From NCBI RefSeq assembly GCF_014205845.1, contig NZ_JACHCR010000015.1, positions 62,001-126,000 on the forward strand: a DNA stretch of 64,000 bases, written 5' to 3'. Below the pieces are notes generated by a model. The model made no database searches and was not told the origin of the DNA. It was given only the letters and a program-made list of their open reading frames with translations. This document shows positions 1 through 8,318 of this stretch, in pieces (position 1 is the first letter of the stretch; every line of letters begins with the position of its first letter). Source of the stretch: Mucilaginibacter cryoferens. Lineage in GTDB: Bacteria; Bacteroidota; Bacteroidia; Sphingobacteriales; Sphingobacteriaceae. The translations under genes and the position numbers were made by a program.

Positions 1-71
1 TTTTTTTTGCCAACAAATATTCGCCCCTCAATTACCTTTACTTTATTAAATTGCATACTTATCCATCATTT

Positions 72-1340
72 ATGCACGGCAGTGGTATCATCAAAATATT
101 TCTATTCATATCGGCAATCAGCTTATTGTTTGATTGGTATGTTTTCTCGGGCCTAAAAACATTAACCACCGGTTGGGTATCGCAGCGCAAACGTAATGTT
201 GTTGTATGGGGATACCTTTTTATGGCAGTTGGTATTACCATACTGCTCATCATTGGCTTAGGTTCTTTTAGTACCGCCAATGGCATGCGCCCGTATCATG
301 AGTGGGTACTCAGCCTGTTCCTTACCTTTTTAATAACCAAACTTATTTTCATTGTGGTTTTGTTTTTGGGCGATATAGGCCGTTTTTTTATTGGTCTGTT
401 TAACCTGGTTAGGGGTAAAAATAAAAAGCAGGTATTCCCCGGCAGGCGAAAATTTGTTAGTCAGGTAGCGGTTTTGGTGGCAGCCGTGCCTTTTACGTCA
501 TTCTTTTACGCTATGCTAAAGGGCAAGTACGATTACAGGGTGCATAAAACCACGCTTTATTTTGATGATCTGCCGGAAGCTTTTAACGGGTTTACCATTA
601 CGCAGCTGTCAGACATTCACTCGGGTAGTTTTGATAGCACCGAAGGCATGCAAAAAGGAATAGACCTGGCCAAAGCTCAAAAAAGTGACCTGTTTGTTTT
701 TACCGGCGATCTGGTGAACAATGCGGCCTTTGAAATTGAACCTTACCTGGAAAGATTTGCATCGATAAAAGCACCCTATGGACAGTTTTCCATACTGGGT
801 AACCATGATTATGGCGATTATATACATTGGAATAGCCAACAGGAAAAGGAAGCCAACCTCGATACCCTAAAACAGCATCACAAAACATTAGGCTATCACT
901 TGTTACTCGACGAAAACGTAACCATAGAAAAAGGCGGTCAAAAAATTTCGCTTATCGGCGTGCAAAACTGGGGGCGTGGTTTTATACAGGCAGGCGACCT
1001 CAACAAAGCCCTCATGGGTGTACCAAATGATGCCTTTAAAATACTGTTATCGCACGACCCTACCCATTGGGAAGATCACGTGCGTTACAACCCCGCCAAT
1101 ATCCATCTTACCCTATCGGGGCATACTCATGGGGCGCAGTTTGGTGTAGAAACCGCCGGATTTAGATGGAGCCCCGTTAAATACAAATACCTGGACTGGG
1201 CAGGCCTCGCCAACTATAAAGACCGCTACCTATATGTAAACCGGGGCTTTGGCTTTTTGGCATTTAGCGGCCGGCTAGGCATTTGGCCCGAGATTACCGT
1301 AATTGAGTTGAGGAAAAAAACAGCGGGTACAACAACTTAA
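72..1340 (+). CDS. membrane-anchored metallophosphoesterase (YkuE-like)
   Basis: Predicted calcineurin-fold phosphoesterase on a membrane anchor. The first ~145 residues hold about four hydrophobic segments separated by basic loops; the rest is soluble. Metal and phosphate motifs occur in family order: SDIHSG (~179), GDLVNN (~211), GNHDYG (~243), LLSHDP (~325) and LSGHTHG (~347). An in-frame TTG at 51 would add seven residues, but the ATG at 72 immediately precedes the first hydrophobic segment and is preferred. Some YkuE-type relatives act on envelope lipids or nucleotides; the substrate here is unknown. It is followed after 15 bases by a lipoprotein gene on the same strand, so the two may be cotranscribed. 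Confidence 0.85.
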   Translation: MHGSGIIKIFLFISAISLLFDWYVFSGLKTLTTGWVSQRKRNVVVWGYLFMAVGITILLIIGLGSFSTANGMRPYHEWVLSLFLTFLITKLIFIVVLFLGDIGRFFIGLFNLVRGKNKKQVFPGRRKFVSQVAVLVAAVPFTSFFYAMLKGKYDYRVHKTTLYFDDLPEAFNGFTITQLSDIHSGSFDSTEGMQKGIDLAKAQKSDLFVFTGDLVNNAAFEIEPYLERFASIKAPYGQFSILGNHDYGDYIHWNSQQEKEANLDTLKQHHKTLGYHLLLDENVTIEKGGQKISLIGVQNWGRGFIQAGDLNKALMGVPNDAFKILLSHDPTHWEDHVRYNPANIHLTLSGHTHGAQFGVETAGFRWSPVKYKYLDWAGLANYKDRYLYVNRGFGFLAFSGRLGIWPEITVIELRKKTAGTTT

Positions 1341-1355
1341 GCCAATCGCCACGTG

Positions 1356-2003
1356 ATGAAAAAAAATCTTTTCCCATTGACTTGTATCCTGTTGTTATTT
1401 GCAGCCTGCAAACAACATAAACCCCAGCCTTTTAACAAGGCGTATGTAAAATCTGACGAGGGCGAAATAACTACATTGGCCTTTAATTACGTGATGCCTT
1501 CAGACAGTGTATTTAAAATCACGTTACCTAAATACACTTTTCCAAGTACCGAAAACGAGAAGATCCAAACGCTAAAAAATGAACTGGACACTGCTAAACT
1601 GTATGTTTTTATAGCCGATAGCCTGGTAAGGTTACCAGCCGATTATTTAAAACAACAAACAAAAAACCACGCGACCGACCCCGTAAAGCAACTTGTTTTA
1701 GACAGTTGGGCGTCAGAAATAATCATTAGCGAAAAAGCCGGGTTATTCCAGCTTAAAAACCTGGCTTTTACTTATAACTACGTTTACACCCTTCGCGGCC
1801 GGCGAAGCCTTTTACCAAAAGATATTATTAGCGCGGGTTTATTCCGCATGTCTCCAGTATTCTTCAATTCTGATAAAACCAAAGCATTCGTCTATATCGA
1901 AAGACGAGGCGGCACCATTGTTGCGCAGGCATTTGATATGTTTTTAGAAAAGAAAAAAGATAAATGGTTTGTTGTATTGTGCAGCAGAAACTGGGCGTCA
2001 TAA
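1356..2003 (+). CDS. hypothetical lipoprotein
   Basis: A 215-residue protein starting with a lipoprotein signal: basic MKKN, a hydrophobic stretch, then the lipobox LFAAC with Cys18 as the lipidated residue, so it should be tethered in the envelope. No catalytic motif is recognisable. It is mostly polar and charged with alternating hydrophobics in the second half (YNYVYTLRGRR, KAFVYIERRGG), consistent with a beta-rich fold. A GTG three bases upstream is also in frame, but the ATG is the better start. It lies 15 bases behind the phosphoesterase gene and is followed at once by a clear hairpin terminator, so it probably ends that transcript. Function unknown. Confidence 0.7.
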   Translation: MKKNLFPLTCILLLFAACKQHKPQPFNKAYVKSDEGEITTLAFNYVMPSDSVFKITLPKYTFPSTENEKIQTLKNELDTAKLYVFIADSLVRLPADYLKQQTKNHATDPVKQLVLDSWASEIIISEKAGLFQLKNLAFTYNYVYTLRGRRSLLPKDIISAGLFRMSPVFFNSDKTKAFVYIERRGGTIVAQAFDMFLEKKKDKWFVVLCSRNWAS

Positions 2004-2035
2004 AACCTTGCCGCCCCATTTATGGCAAGGTTTTT
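2004..2035 (+). terminator. rho-independent terminator
   Basis: Nine-base perfect stem AACCTTGCC / GGCAAGGTT with an 11-base loop, followed by TTT, directly after the lipoprotein stop codon. It closes the transcript of the phosphoesterase and lipoprotein genes. Confidence 0.8.
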
Positions 2036-2071
2036 ATACCTGTTATCCTATATCTATAAAAACGCAAAACT

Positions 2072-2284
2072 ATGGCATCGCAAAAAGCAAAACAAATAGG
2101 AAAAGGTAAAGCAGAAATGCAACCTGCACACAATGCCTGGGAAGTGATGAAACCGTTTGTTCACTTTGGTTTAAAAGCCACCGGACTACTTGCAAGCACC
2201 CTTATTACTATTGTTAAAAACATTCCGAAGCCCGATAAGGCCAAACAACCTGAACGTAAGAACACTAAGATCATTAAAATATAA
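2072..2284 (+). CDS. small hypothetical protein, possible single membrane helix
   Basis: A 70-residue basic protein (about 15 Lys) with one moderately hydrophobic stretch (GLLASTLITIVKNI, ~38-51) between polar ends; the tail is very lysine-rich (KPDKAKQPERKNTK). It starts 36 bases after a terminator, so it has its own promoter, but no TAnnTTTG box is clear. No family recognised. The composition would suit a small membrane-associated or nucleic-acid-binding protein, but nothing decides between these. An overlapping ORF in another frame (2190-2402) looks like a shadow. Confidence 0.5.
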   Translation: MASQKAKQIGKGKAEMQPAHNAWEVMKPFVHFGLKATGLLASTLITIVKNIPKPDKAKQPERKNTKIIKI

Positions 2285-2443
2285 TTCAGGCTCAATTAGT
2301 ATAAGAATTTACTTCACATTTCAAAGGCTAATTGTATCCTTTACACTAGGTGTTTTCACGGGGTGCAATACAGTGTTTTCACGGATTGACGCACACTTAT
2401 AAATTCCGGACTTTTATAACGTTAAAACTGATGTAAATTAACG

Positions 2444-2734
2444 ATGCCCTTACAAATAACCGGTGTTCATAAAACCAATGATGATTTTGATAATCCCTAT
2501 TTGGCCATCAACTCATTAATGTGGATTGATGATAACACCCAAAATCATGGCATTACTACCAGGGATGTACTTTTCGACTGGATAAATGACAACGGTACGG
2601 CCTACGTTATTGATGATGAGGGTAACAAATTTAAACTACTCACAGCGGTAACCAAAAGTGGCTTTAAATATGTGCGAACCGTGTTTGATGAAACAAAATC
2701 CGACAGGCTGTTAAATCTTGTTGTACTAAAATAA
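2444..2734 (+). CDS. DUF3892 domain protein
   Basis: A 96-residue protein that matches the DUF3892 pattern along its whole length: an N-terminal ITGVHK strand, INSLMWIDD, the helix TTRDVLFDWI, a VIDDEGNKF hairpin and the diagnostic end FKYVRTVFDETKSDRLLNL (the family usually ends in YIRT..D...DNLL.LP). These small cytoplasmic proteins are widespread in bacteria and have no settled function. It stands alone, with a strong terminator 46 bases downstream. About 80 bases upstream is a GTGTTTTCACGG motif that recurs elsewhere in the window. Confidence 0.75.
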   Translation: MPLQITGVHKTNDDFDNPYLAINSLMWIDDNTQNHGITTRDVLFDWINDNGTAYVIDDEGNKFKLLTAVTKSGFKYVRTVFDETKSDRLLNLVVLK

Positions 2735-2779
2735 TTAATAAAAAACCTAAATCTTCGTTTAACCTAAACCTTCTGAAGC

Positions 2780-2817
2780 AACACCTGTCATGATTGTGAT
2801 GGGTGTTTGTTTTTTTT
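2780..2817 (+). terminator. rho-independent terminator
   Basis: Eleven-pair stem (AACACC/GGTGTT extended inward by five pairs, two of them G-U) with a six-base loop, followed by a run of about nine T. It terminates the DUF3892 gene. Confidence 0.85.
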
Positions 2818-2830
2818 AAGTCAATATGAT

Positions 2831-3001
2831 TTGAGGATTAAGGAACAAAAACCTTTTGTACTATCCCAAATTTTACTTACTTCTATACAAAGCCCCTCAT
2901 TTTTATAGTCAACTTTGGCCAGCGAGATGGCCCAGTGTTTAGTCAAATTTTAACTACAGCATTTGGCAATTGAGGATCAATGCTCCTTGTACTATCCCAA
3001 A
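2831..3001. repeat. imperfect direct repeat in a non-coding gap
   Basis: The gap 2735-3183 contains no credible gene apart from a terminator and a promoter. Within it two copies of a unit starting TTGAGGAT and ending TTGTACTATCCCAAAT lie at 2831-2871 and 2970-3001; the first copy has about nine extra bases in the middle. The repeats lie on the same strand about 139 bases apart. Confidence 0.6.
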
Positions 3002-3111
3002 TCCCGTTTCTGCACAAAGCAATTATCCTGTAAATAGAAAACTGTTTACTCAGCAACAGTATAGTTCTCAATCCAATCCCCTCCTCCCTAAACAACAAGC
3101 ACCAAAAACAT

Positions 3112-3161
3112 ACATTTGTCGAATTAAATTCACATTTGTAAATTTATTTTGAATTTAATTC
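3112..3161 (+). promoter_or_regulatory. promoter and candidate autoregulatory operator of the Lrp gene
   Basis: A perfect Bacteroidetes -7 box TACATTTG at 3112-3119 is followed by GAATTAAATTC (3121-3131) and GAATTTAATTC (3151-3161), which are exact reverse complements 30 bases apart. A second -7-like CACATTTG lies between them. The inverted pair sits just downstream of the likely transcription start and before the Lrp start codon, a typical place for autorepression. The promoter is seen directly; the operator role is inferred. Confidence 0.6.
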
Positions 3162-3183
3162 TCAAAATAACTAATATTACTGT

Positions 3184-3663
3184 ATGATTAACGAAACAGA
3201 AATAGTTTTAGATAAAACAGATCTGCACATTCTTCGCCTGATGCAGGATAATGCCCGCATCTCTAACGCCGATCTTGCGCGCGAGTTGGGGATGGCACCA
3301 TCGGGCATATTAGAACGGGTAAAAAAGCTGGAACAAAAAAACGTTATACAGCAATATGTAACCCGCATTAATCCGGTAGCGCTGCAGCAAAAAATGCTGG
3401 CCTTTATATTTATGAGGTCTGCCGATGGCATGGGCTCCGAGCAAACCACCCGCGAACTGGCCAAAATACCCGAAGTACAGGAAGTACACAGCATAGCCGG
3501 TGATGATTGCTACCTGGTAAAGGTACGCACCTATGATTCGGCCTCGCTGATGCAACTGATACGCACCCACTTTAGTAAAATACCCAACATTTTAAGTACC
3601 CGCACCACCATAGTACTCGAGACTGTTAAAGAACAACAACAATTGGTTATACCCGAAAAATAA
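3184..3663 (+). CDS. Lrp/AsnC family transcriptional regulator
   Basis: A 159-residue regulator of normal length for the family. Residues ~8-60 form the winged helix-turn-helix (LDKTDLHILRLMQDNARISNADLARELGMAPSGILERVKKLE), and residues ~70-150 the RAM effector-binding domain, including VHSIAGDDCYLVKV, the usual G-D-Y/D-L motif that binds amino acids at the oligomer interface. It sits eight bases upstream of an EamA exporter gene, so it probably controls that transporter in response to an amino acid, as in other Lrp-exporter pairs. An inverted repeat overlaps its promoter region. Confidence 0.9.
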   Translation: MINETEIVLDKTDLHILRLMQDNARISNADLARELGMAPSGILERVKKLEQKNVIQQYVTRINPVALQQKMLAFIFMRSADGMGSEQTTRELAKIPEVQEVHSIAGDDCYLVKVRTYDSASLMQLIRTHFSKIPNILSTRTTIVLETVKEQQQLVIPEK

Positions 3664-3671
3664 ATATCGCC

Positions 3672-4634
3672 ATGGCTCAATCCTCACAAAAAAACGCATC
3701 GTCATTACTGGTTATCATAGCTTTTGCTACGGTTTACGTGGTATGGGGCTCAACCTACTTTTTTATAAAAATGGCTGTAGATGGTATCCCTCCGTTTTTG
3801 CTGGGTGCCATCCGCTTTTTTACAGCAGGCGCGCTACTGCTCATCTGGTGTGCTATTAAAGGCGAAAAGATTTTTGTAAAGCGCAACATGATCCACGCAG
3901 CGGTGAGTGGCTTTTTATTGCTGGTAATTGGCAACGGCGTAGTAATATGGGTTGAACAAATATTACCAAGCGCTATGGTGGCCATTATGGTATCATCGCC
4001 ACCTATTTGGTTTGTATTGCTGGATAAACCTAACTGGGGTACCAACTTTAAAAACAAAAGCACCATTATTGGCCTTATAATTGGCTTTGCAGGCGTAATA
4101 TTGTTATTTAGCGAACAAATAGGAAGCATGATTGGGGCCACAACCGGACCATCAAAACTCCCCGGCATGCTTTTGTTAATTGTGGGCACACTGGGCTGGG
4201 CATCAGGTTCGCTTTATTCAAAACACTATAACACACAGGGGTCGGCAGCTGTAAACACTGCCTGGCAAATGCTCACCGCGGGTTTGGTATTTATTCCGTC
4301 GAGCTTTTTGCATAACGAGGTACAAACCCTTAACTGGCACGCCATCCCGGCTCATAGCTGGTACGCGTTGCTTTACCTGATAGTATTTGGCTCAATAGCT
4401 GCCTTTAGCGCTTATGTATGGCTGTTACAGGTACGCCCGGCCACACAGGTGGGCACTTATGCCTACGTTAACCCGGTAATAGCTGTAATATTAGGCGTAC
4501 TGTTTGCCCACGAAAGTGTTACCCTGTTACAGGTAGGCGGCCTGGTAGTTATATTGGCAAGTGTATTATTGATCAATCTAAGTAAGTACAGGAAAGAAAA
4601 AGCCATTAAACAGGATGAGCTAGCTGTTAACTAA
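3672..4634 (+). CDS. EamA/DMT family transporter
   Basis: A 320-residue inner-membrane protein with about ten hydrophobic segments in two EamA repeats. The first begins with the hallmark VYVVWGSTYFFIKMAV and GAIRFFTAGALLL; the second with GWASGSLYSKHY and ends in TYAYVNPVIAVILGVLFAHE. Members of this drug/metabolite family export amino acids and related metabolites or act as permeases. The eight-base gap to the Lrp regulator upstream suggests a two-gene operon for amino-acid efflux. The substrate cannot be read from sequence. Confidence 0.88.
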   Translation: MAQSSQKNASSLLVIIAFATVYVVWGSTYFFIKMAVDGIPPFLLGAIRFFTAGALLLIWCAIKGEKIFVKRNMIHAAVSGFLLLVIGNGVVIWVEQILPSAMVAIMVSSPPIWFVLLDKPNWGTNFKNKSTIIGLIIGFAGVILLFSEQIGSMIGATTGPSKLPGMLLLIVGTLGWASGSLYSKHYNTQGSAAVNTAWQMLTAGLVFIPSSFLHNEVQTLNWHAIPAHSWYALLYLIVFGSIAAFSAYVWLLQVRPATQVGTYAYVNPVIAVILGVLFAHESVTLLQVGGLVVILASVLLINLSKYRKEKAIKQDELAVN

Positions 4635-4672
4635 AGGCAGTAAAAAAGGCTACTAGAAAGTTGTAGAATGTG

Positions 4673-4705
4673 AGACTTACGAAGTTTTGAAAACTTCGTA
4701 AGTCT
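4673..4705. repeat. perfect palindromic hairpin, dispersed repeat
   Basis: Two perfect 16-base arms (left arm AGACTTACGAAGTTTT) around a single G. It lies between the end of the EamA gene and the convergent ABC gene and may act as a terminator in both directions. A close relative (AACTTGCGAAGTTTT) is found at 21067-21099 after the rhamnose operon, and a half copy at 21016-21027. Confidence 0.8.
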
Positions 4706-4806
4706 TTCGCCGAATGCCTGTCCGCTCATCCTTAACTAAGAATCAGCAAAAGGCACCATATTGAGTTTGTCTTGATTCTTGACGCTAACCTCTTAACTCT
4801 CCTAAA

Positions 4807-5814
4807 TTATCCTTCCCATTTACCAAATTCAAAGTATTTGGTAATCTTAACGCTTACCTTGCTACCTACTTTATATTTACCTCTTTTATAATTCATTACA
4901 CGTAGGGTAACATCATTATGGTCGATAATCAGTTCCTCAAAAAAGCCTTTAAACAGTATCATTTTAACCACCCACTTTTTACCCACCATCACAATTTTTA
5001 CATGTTCGGCGTATATAACTACCACTCCCCGCCTGCTTTTTATGCCGCAGGTTTTAGCCTGTACAGATGTAAGCTGACTACTGCTGGCCAATATTTGAGA
5101 GGTATACAATAGTTTGGGCGAATGGTACAACTCATCCGGCGGACCGTTTTCCACTATCTCGCCCTCTTTTATTACAATAAGCTCATCGGCCATGGATAAA
5201 ATCTCGGCGGGGTCATGAGATACCAGCACTACGGTTGTTTTCCACTCCCTTACAATCTGCCTTATATCGTGCTGTAAAGCCTCGCGGTAAAAGGCATCAA
5301 CCTGGTTAAAAGGTTCATCAAGCAACAGCACTTCTGGTCTGCTAATAAGCGCTTTGGCTATAGTTACACGTTGCTTTTCGCCGCCGCTAAGCTTACCGAA
5401 GGGGTAATCCTTAAGCGGATAAATATTGAGCATGTTTAGCGCTTCGGTAACCCGCTTTATCTCGTGGCTCAGGTCTTCTACCGGCAAGCCATCACGTACG
5501 GTTTCCCAAACGGTAGATATGGGGTCCATATCTATACCATTTTGCGTAACCATACGCATTACCTGGTGTGCATGCTGTATGCCGTGCTCGCGACTTAATA
5601 CCTGTTCTTCCTTAAAAAAAACGTCGCCATGATCTGGCTGTATGGTACCGAATAATAAATTAAGCAAAGTGGTTTTACCGCTGCCGCTTTCGCCCACTAT
5701 TGCGGTTATCTTCCCTTTGGGAACAAATATGGTTATGTTGTTTACACCGGTAGATTTATCGCCAAAAAAATTTTTAGTAACGGATATAGTTTCCAGTATC
5801 AAATCATCTTGCAT
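4807..5814 (-). CDS. orphan ABC transporter ATP-binding protein
   Basis: A 335-residue ATPase. Walker A is GESGSGKTT (~40), the Q-loop follows near MRMVTQ, the signature is LSGGEKQR (~143), Walker B LLLDEP, D-loop NQVD, and the switch His lies in LVSHDP. After ~235 there is an extra domain of ~100 residues rich in beta strands (VKIVMVGKKWVVKMIL, DVTLRVMNYKRGKYKVGSKVSVKI), which looks like a TOBE-type regulatory domain as in import ATPases. No permease or binding-protein gene is adjacent, so its partner must lie elsewhere or it works without one. Confidence 0.85.
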   Translation of the reverse strand: MQDDLILETISVTKNFFGDKSTGVNNITIFVPKGKITAIVGESGSGKTTLLNLLFGTIQPDHGDVFFKEEQVLSREHGIQHAHQVMRMVTQNGIDMDPISTVWETVRDGLPVEDLSHEIKRVTEALNMLNIYPLKDYPFGKLSGGEKQRVTIAKALISRPEVLLLDEPFNQVDAFYREALQHDIRQIVREWKTTVVLVSHDPAEILSMADELIVIKEGEIVENGPPDELYHSPKLLYTSQILASSSQLTSVQAKTCGIKSRRGVVVIYAEHVKIVMVGKKWVVKMILFKGFFEELIIDHNDVTLRVMNYKRGKYKVGSKVSVKITKYFEFGKWEG

Positions 5815-5992
5815 TCCTGTACGCTTTTTTTATTGAGTAAGCAGCTTTACGCATGTAATAACACCCGCTTTGTTGAGGTACCTAAGCTATAAAAAGTTTA
5901 GTACCCAAAAAAGTTAAACACCATATTTTATATACCAACAAACAATTTGGGCTTAAGCTTATTATCACTATGAACCATTTAAATTACCACCC

Positions 5993-6202
5993 ATGAACAA
6001 AACCATTGGCATATTACTTATTGTTGTTGGCGCGGTAATGCTCCTCTGGACCGGCTTTACCTATACAAAAAAAGAGAAGATCATTGATGCGGGCCCCATT
6101 CATTTATCTGCCGACAGGCAAAAAACTATTAACTGGCCGCCCTACTTAGGTGGGGTATTGATACTCGGTGGCGTTGTAGTAGTTGCTTTATCCAAAAAAT
6201 AA
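5993..6202 (+). CDS. small two-helix membrane protein
   Basis: A 69-residue protein with two hydrophobic segments, ~5-22 (IGILLIVVGAVMLLWTGF) and ~50-66 (YLGGVLILGGVVVVAL), joined by a polar loop containing KKEKIIDAGPIHL. Such two-span proteins with a short loop are common in Bacteroidetes; none has an assigned role that I can name. It stands alone between two leftward genes with a 178-base upstream gap. It is likely a real small inner-membrane protein. Confidence 0.6.
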   Translation: MNKTIGILLIVVGAVMLLWTGFTYTKKEKIIDAGPIHLSADRQKTINWPPYLGGVLILGGVVVVALSKK

Positions 6203-6301
6203 AACAACTACTTTTTATTGGGTAAGGGGAATACTTACGTTGGGGCATTCAACCTGCAATTAGGCTAAATCTTTAAATCGAAATTCCAAAAATCGTGTCC
6301 A

Positions 6302-7552
6302 CTACTCTAACAACAGCGCATCTTCATCATCGGTTAAACTAAGTTGAATGCTATCGGCACCGGCAATTCCTTCAATACTGCCTTTAATATGGGCAGCGTT
6401 TAATAGTACCTTATCCAACTGCTTCTCGCGCGATTTCCACATTTTTTCCATAGCGTCCCGTTCTTTTTGGATAGACAGGCGCATGCTCATATAACCTTCG
6501 CGTATGGCCTTCCATTGCTCAGAAAACTCGCTGCTGGTTAGGTAATCGTACAGTAAATGCATTTTATCGCCCTTGTTATCCTGCGATTTTACCAGGTTTG
6601 AGAGTTTGATAACCCCATCGCGCAGGATATAGGAAACCGCCTTTACCTCGTCGAAACTGCAGATCCATACCCCGTCCTTTTCGCCAAAGCAATCCATCCC
6701 TTTAGGGTAGCATTGGGTAACAATAACAGCCACATCAACACCAACGCTGCGCATATCTTTTTTCAGCTTATCAATCCAATCGGCACCAAAGGTGGCGGTG
6801 CGCTTACTTTCGTAAATAATGCGGCCACACTCCTGCCCAAACTGGTTACGTACGGTTTGAATACAATCGGCCCCACGAACCCCCTTACCTACCTCGCTTA
6901 TCAGATCGAACGGAAAATAATTGCGCAATAATTCTTCCAGTATCAGTTCCTGCACTTCGCCCTGTAATTGCATAGAGCCTTGTTCGGCTTTGCGCTTCAT
7001 CTCTTCGGCCAGTTTTTTCTGGTCGTCGAGCTGTTTCTCCAGCTCTTTAACCTTTAACTGGTATTCGGTATCTTTTATGCTATGGCGCTCGGCCTCCTGC
7101 TTACGTATCTGCTCACCCAACTCATTACGCTGCTCCTGTAATTTGCGCTGAATGGAAAGTTCCATCTCTTCTTCCTTTAACTGTAGCTGCTTTTCGCGCT
7201 GTAAAAACTCCAGCTCTTTTTGGCGGGATAGCTTCAGCTTTTCCTCGCTCTCCTGTGCCGAATTTTTAAGCATCAGCACCTGGTTTTCAAAATCTTCGCC
7301 AATAGATTTACGAATATTTTCTTCGAGTGTTAATTGCAGTTCCTTTTTTTCGGTGTTTAGGCGTTGCTCAAATTCGGCCTTTTGCTGCCGTTCTTTGCTT
7401 AAAAACTCTTCGTCTTTTTTACGGTACTCCTCCTCCTTTTGGCGGGTATAATCCTGCATTTTATTCCGAAGCTCTTTTTTATACTCCTCGGCCATCACCT
7501 CTTCTATCGGAAAACCAAAACCACAACTTGGGCATTTAACTTCTGTAGCCAT
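6302..7552 (-). CDS. DUF2130 domain protein with long coiled coil
   Basis: A 416-residue protein in three parts. The N-terminus has a CPSCGFGF motif, a single Cys pair that could be half of a zinc site. Residues ~20-200 are an almost uninterrupted charged coiled coil (repeated KEE, RQK, QLQ patterns). Residues ~205-330 are the DUF2130 domain: RGADCIQTVRNQFGQECG, then IIYESKRTATFGADWIDKLK and VAVIVTQCYPKGMDCFGEKDGVW. The E-S-K and later strands resemble a PD-(D/E)XK nuclease-like core, as has been suggested for this family; that is recollection and not proven here. It stands alone between unrelated genes. Confidence 0.82.
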   Translation of the reverse strand: MATEVKCPSCGFGFPIEEVMAEEYKKELRNKMQDYTRQKEEEYRKKDEEFLSKERQQKAEFEQRLNTEKKELQLTLEENIRKSIGEDFENQVLMLKNSAQESEEKLKLSRQKELEFLQREKQLQLKEEEMELSIQRKLQEQRNELGEQIRKQEAERHSIKDTEYQLKVKELEKQLDDQKKLAEEMKRKAEQGSMQLQGEVQELILEELLRNYFPFDLISEVGKGVRGADCIQTVRNQFGQECGRIIYESKRTATFGADWIDKLKKDMRSVGVDVAVIVTQCYPKGMDCFGEKDGVWICSFDEVKAVSYILRDGVIKLSNLVKSQDNKGDKMHLLYDYLTSSEFSEQWKAIREGYMSMRLSIQKERDAMEKMWKSREKQLDKVLLNAAHIKGSIEGIAGADSIQLSLTDDEDALLLE

Positions 7553-7669
7553 ACTTTATTATCATGCGAAAAACATCTTCGCACATCAAATATATGAATT
7601 TATACAGCGTCAAAAATTACACAAAACGTAACACTTGCAGTTATCATTTATTATTTCTACATTACATCA

Positions 7670-8062
7670 ATGCAAATTTTAGAAATTGGCAAGGTCATGT
7701 GGAGCTTCGATTACGAAATCGCGGCACTTACATTAATAGACGAAGCCGGAGCGCTATTTTCTCTAACTCCGCCCCCTCACCATCGTGAGGGTGAAATCAT
7801 TTTGACCGCTGACAGCATTATAATTGATGGCCATAATTTTCTGAATATCCCTCTAAAAAAACTGGAGCAGGTATATTTAGGTTTTGATGACGTTTACAAA
7901 AGATCCCTGGTTAAAAACAATGGTATATTTTGCCAGCCTCTGCGCTTGCGTTATAAAGAAGGCGACGAGACCATGGTAGTTTATCTCATTGTTGATCATC
8001 GCTTCTTCGGCACCAAAAACCAGTTCTGGTTTGATACCTTAAAGCAATTGCTTGCCGATTAA
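7670..8062 (+). CDS. hypothetical protein with an internal palindrome
   Basis: A 130-residue, mostly beta-rich soluble protein with no recognised family. Alternating hydrophobic strands (IILTADSIIIDGHNF, TMVVYLIVDHRFF) and a C-terminal helix would suit a PH-like or GRAM-like fold, but this is only a guess from pattern. The ATG at 7670 is the only reasonable start. Codons for LTPPPHHREGE lie across a perfect 18-base hairpin (7774-7791) resembling the GC-rich intergenic repeats seen elsewhere, so a repeat may have inserted in frame. Confidence 0.55.
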   Translation: MQILEIGKVMWSFDYEIAALTLIDEAGALFSLTPPPHHREGEIILTADSIIIDGHNFLNIPLKKLEQVYLGFDDVYKRSLVKNNGIFCQPLRLRYKEGDETMVVYLIVDHRFFGTKNQFWFDTLKQLLAD

Positions 8063-8251
8063 GTACTATCCTTTTTTCTTCCCGTCTAATTGTTTAGCTG
8101 TTTACTATTTATAGCGCTCGTTATCCACCGAATTGTTAGTGAACTCAGGTTACCATGTAACATTAGTGCATGTAATTGCGGGCACCGCGCCGGTAACAGG
8201 TATTGACATTTGCCATTACCTTCAAAAGCAACAGGTTAAGATAAAGTATCA

Positions 8252-8293
8252 GCAAAAAAAACAAACGGCGTACCCATTTACATGAGCACGCCG
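8252..8293 (-). terminator. rho-independent terminator of the YceI gene
   Basis: On the minus strand a stem closed by CGGCGT/ACGCCG with further pairing (CAT/ATG) inside the loop, followed by TTTGTTTTTTTT. It starts 25 bases past the YceI stop codon. Confidence 0.85.
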
Positions 8294-8318
8294 CCGCGTT
8301 AATATATGTTAGCTAAAA

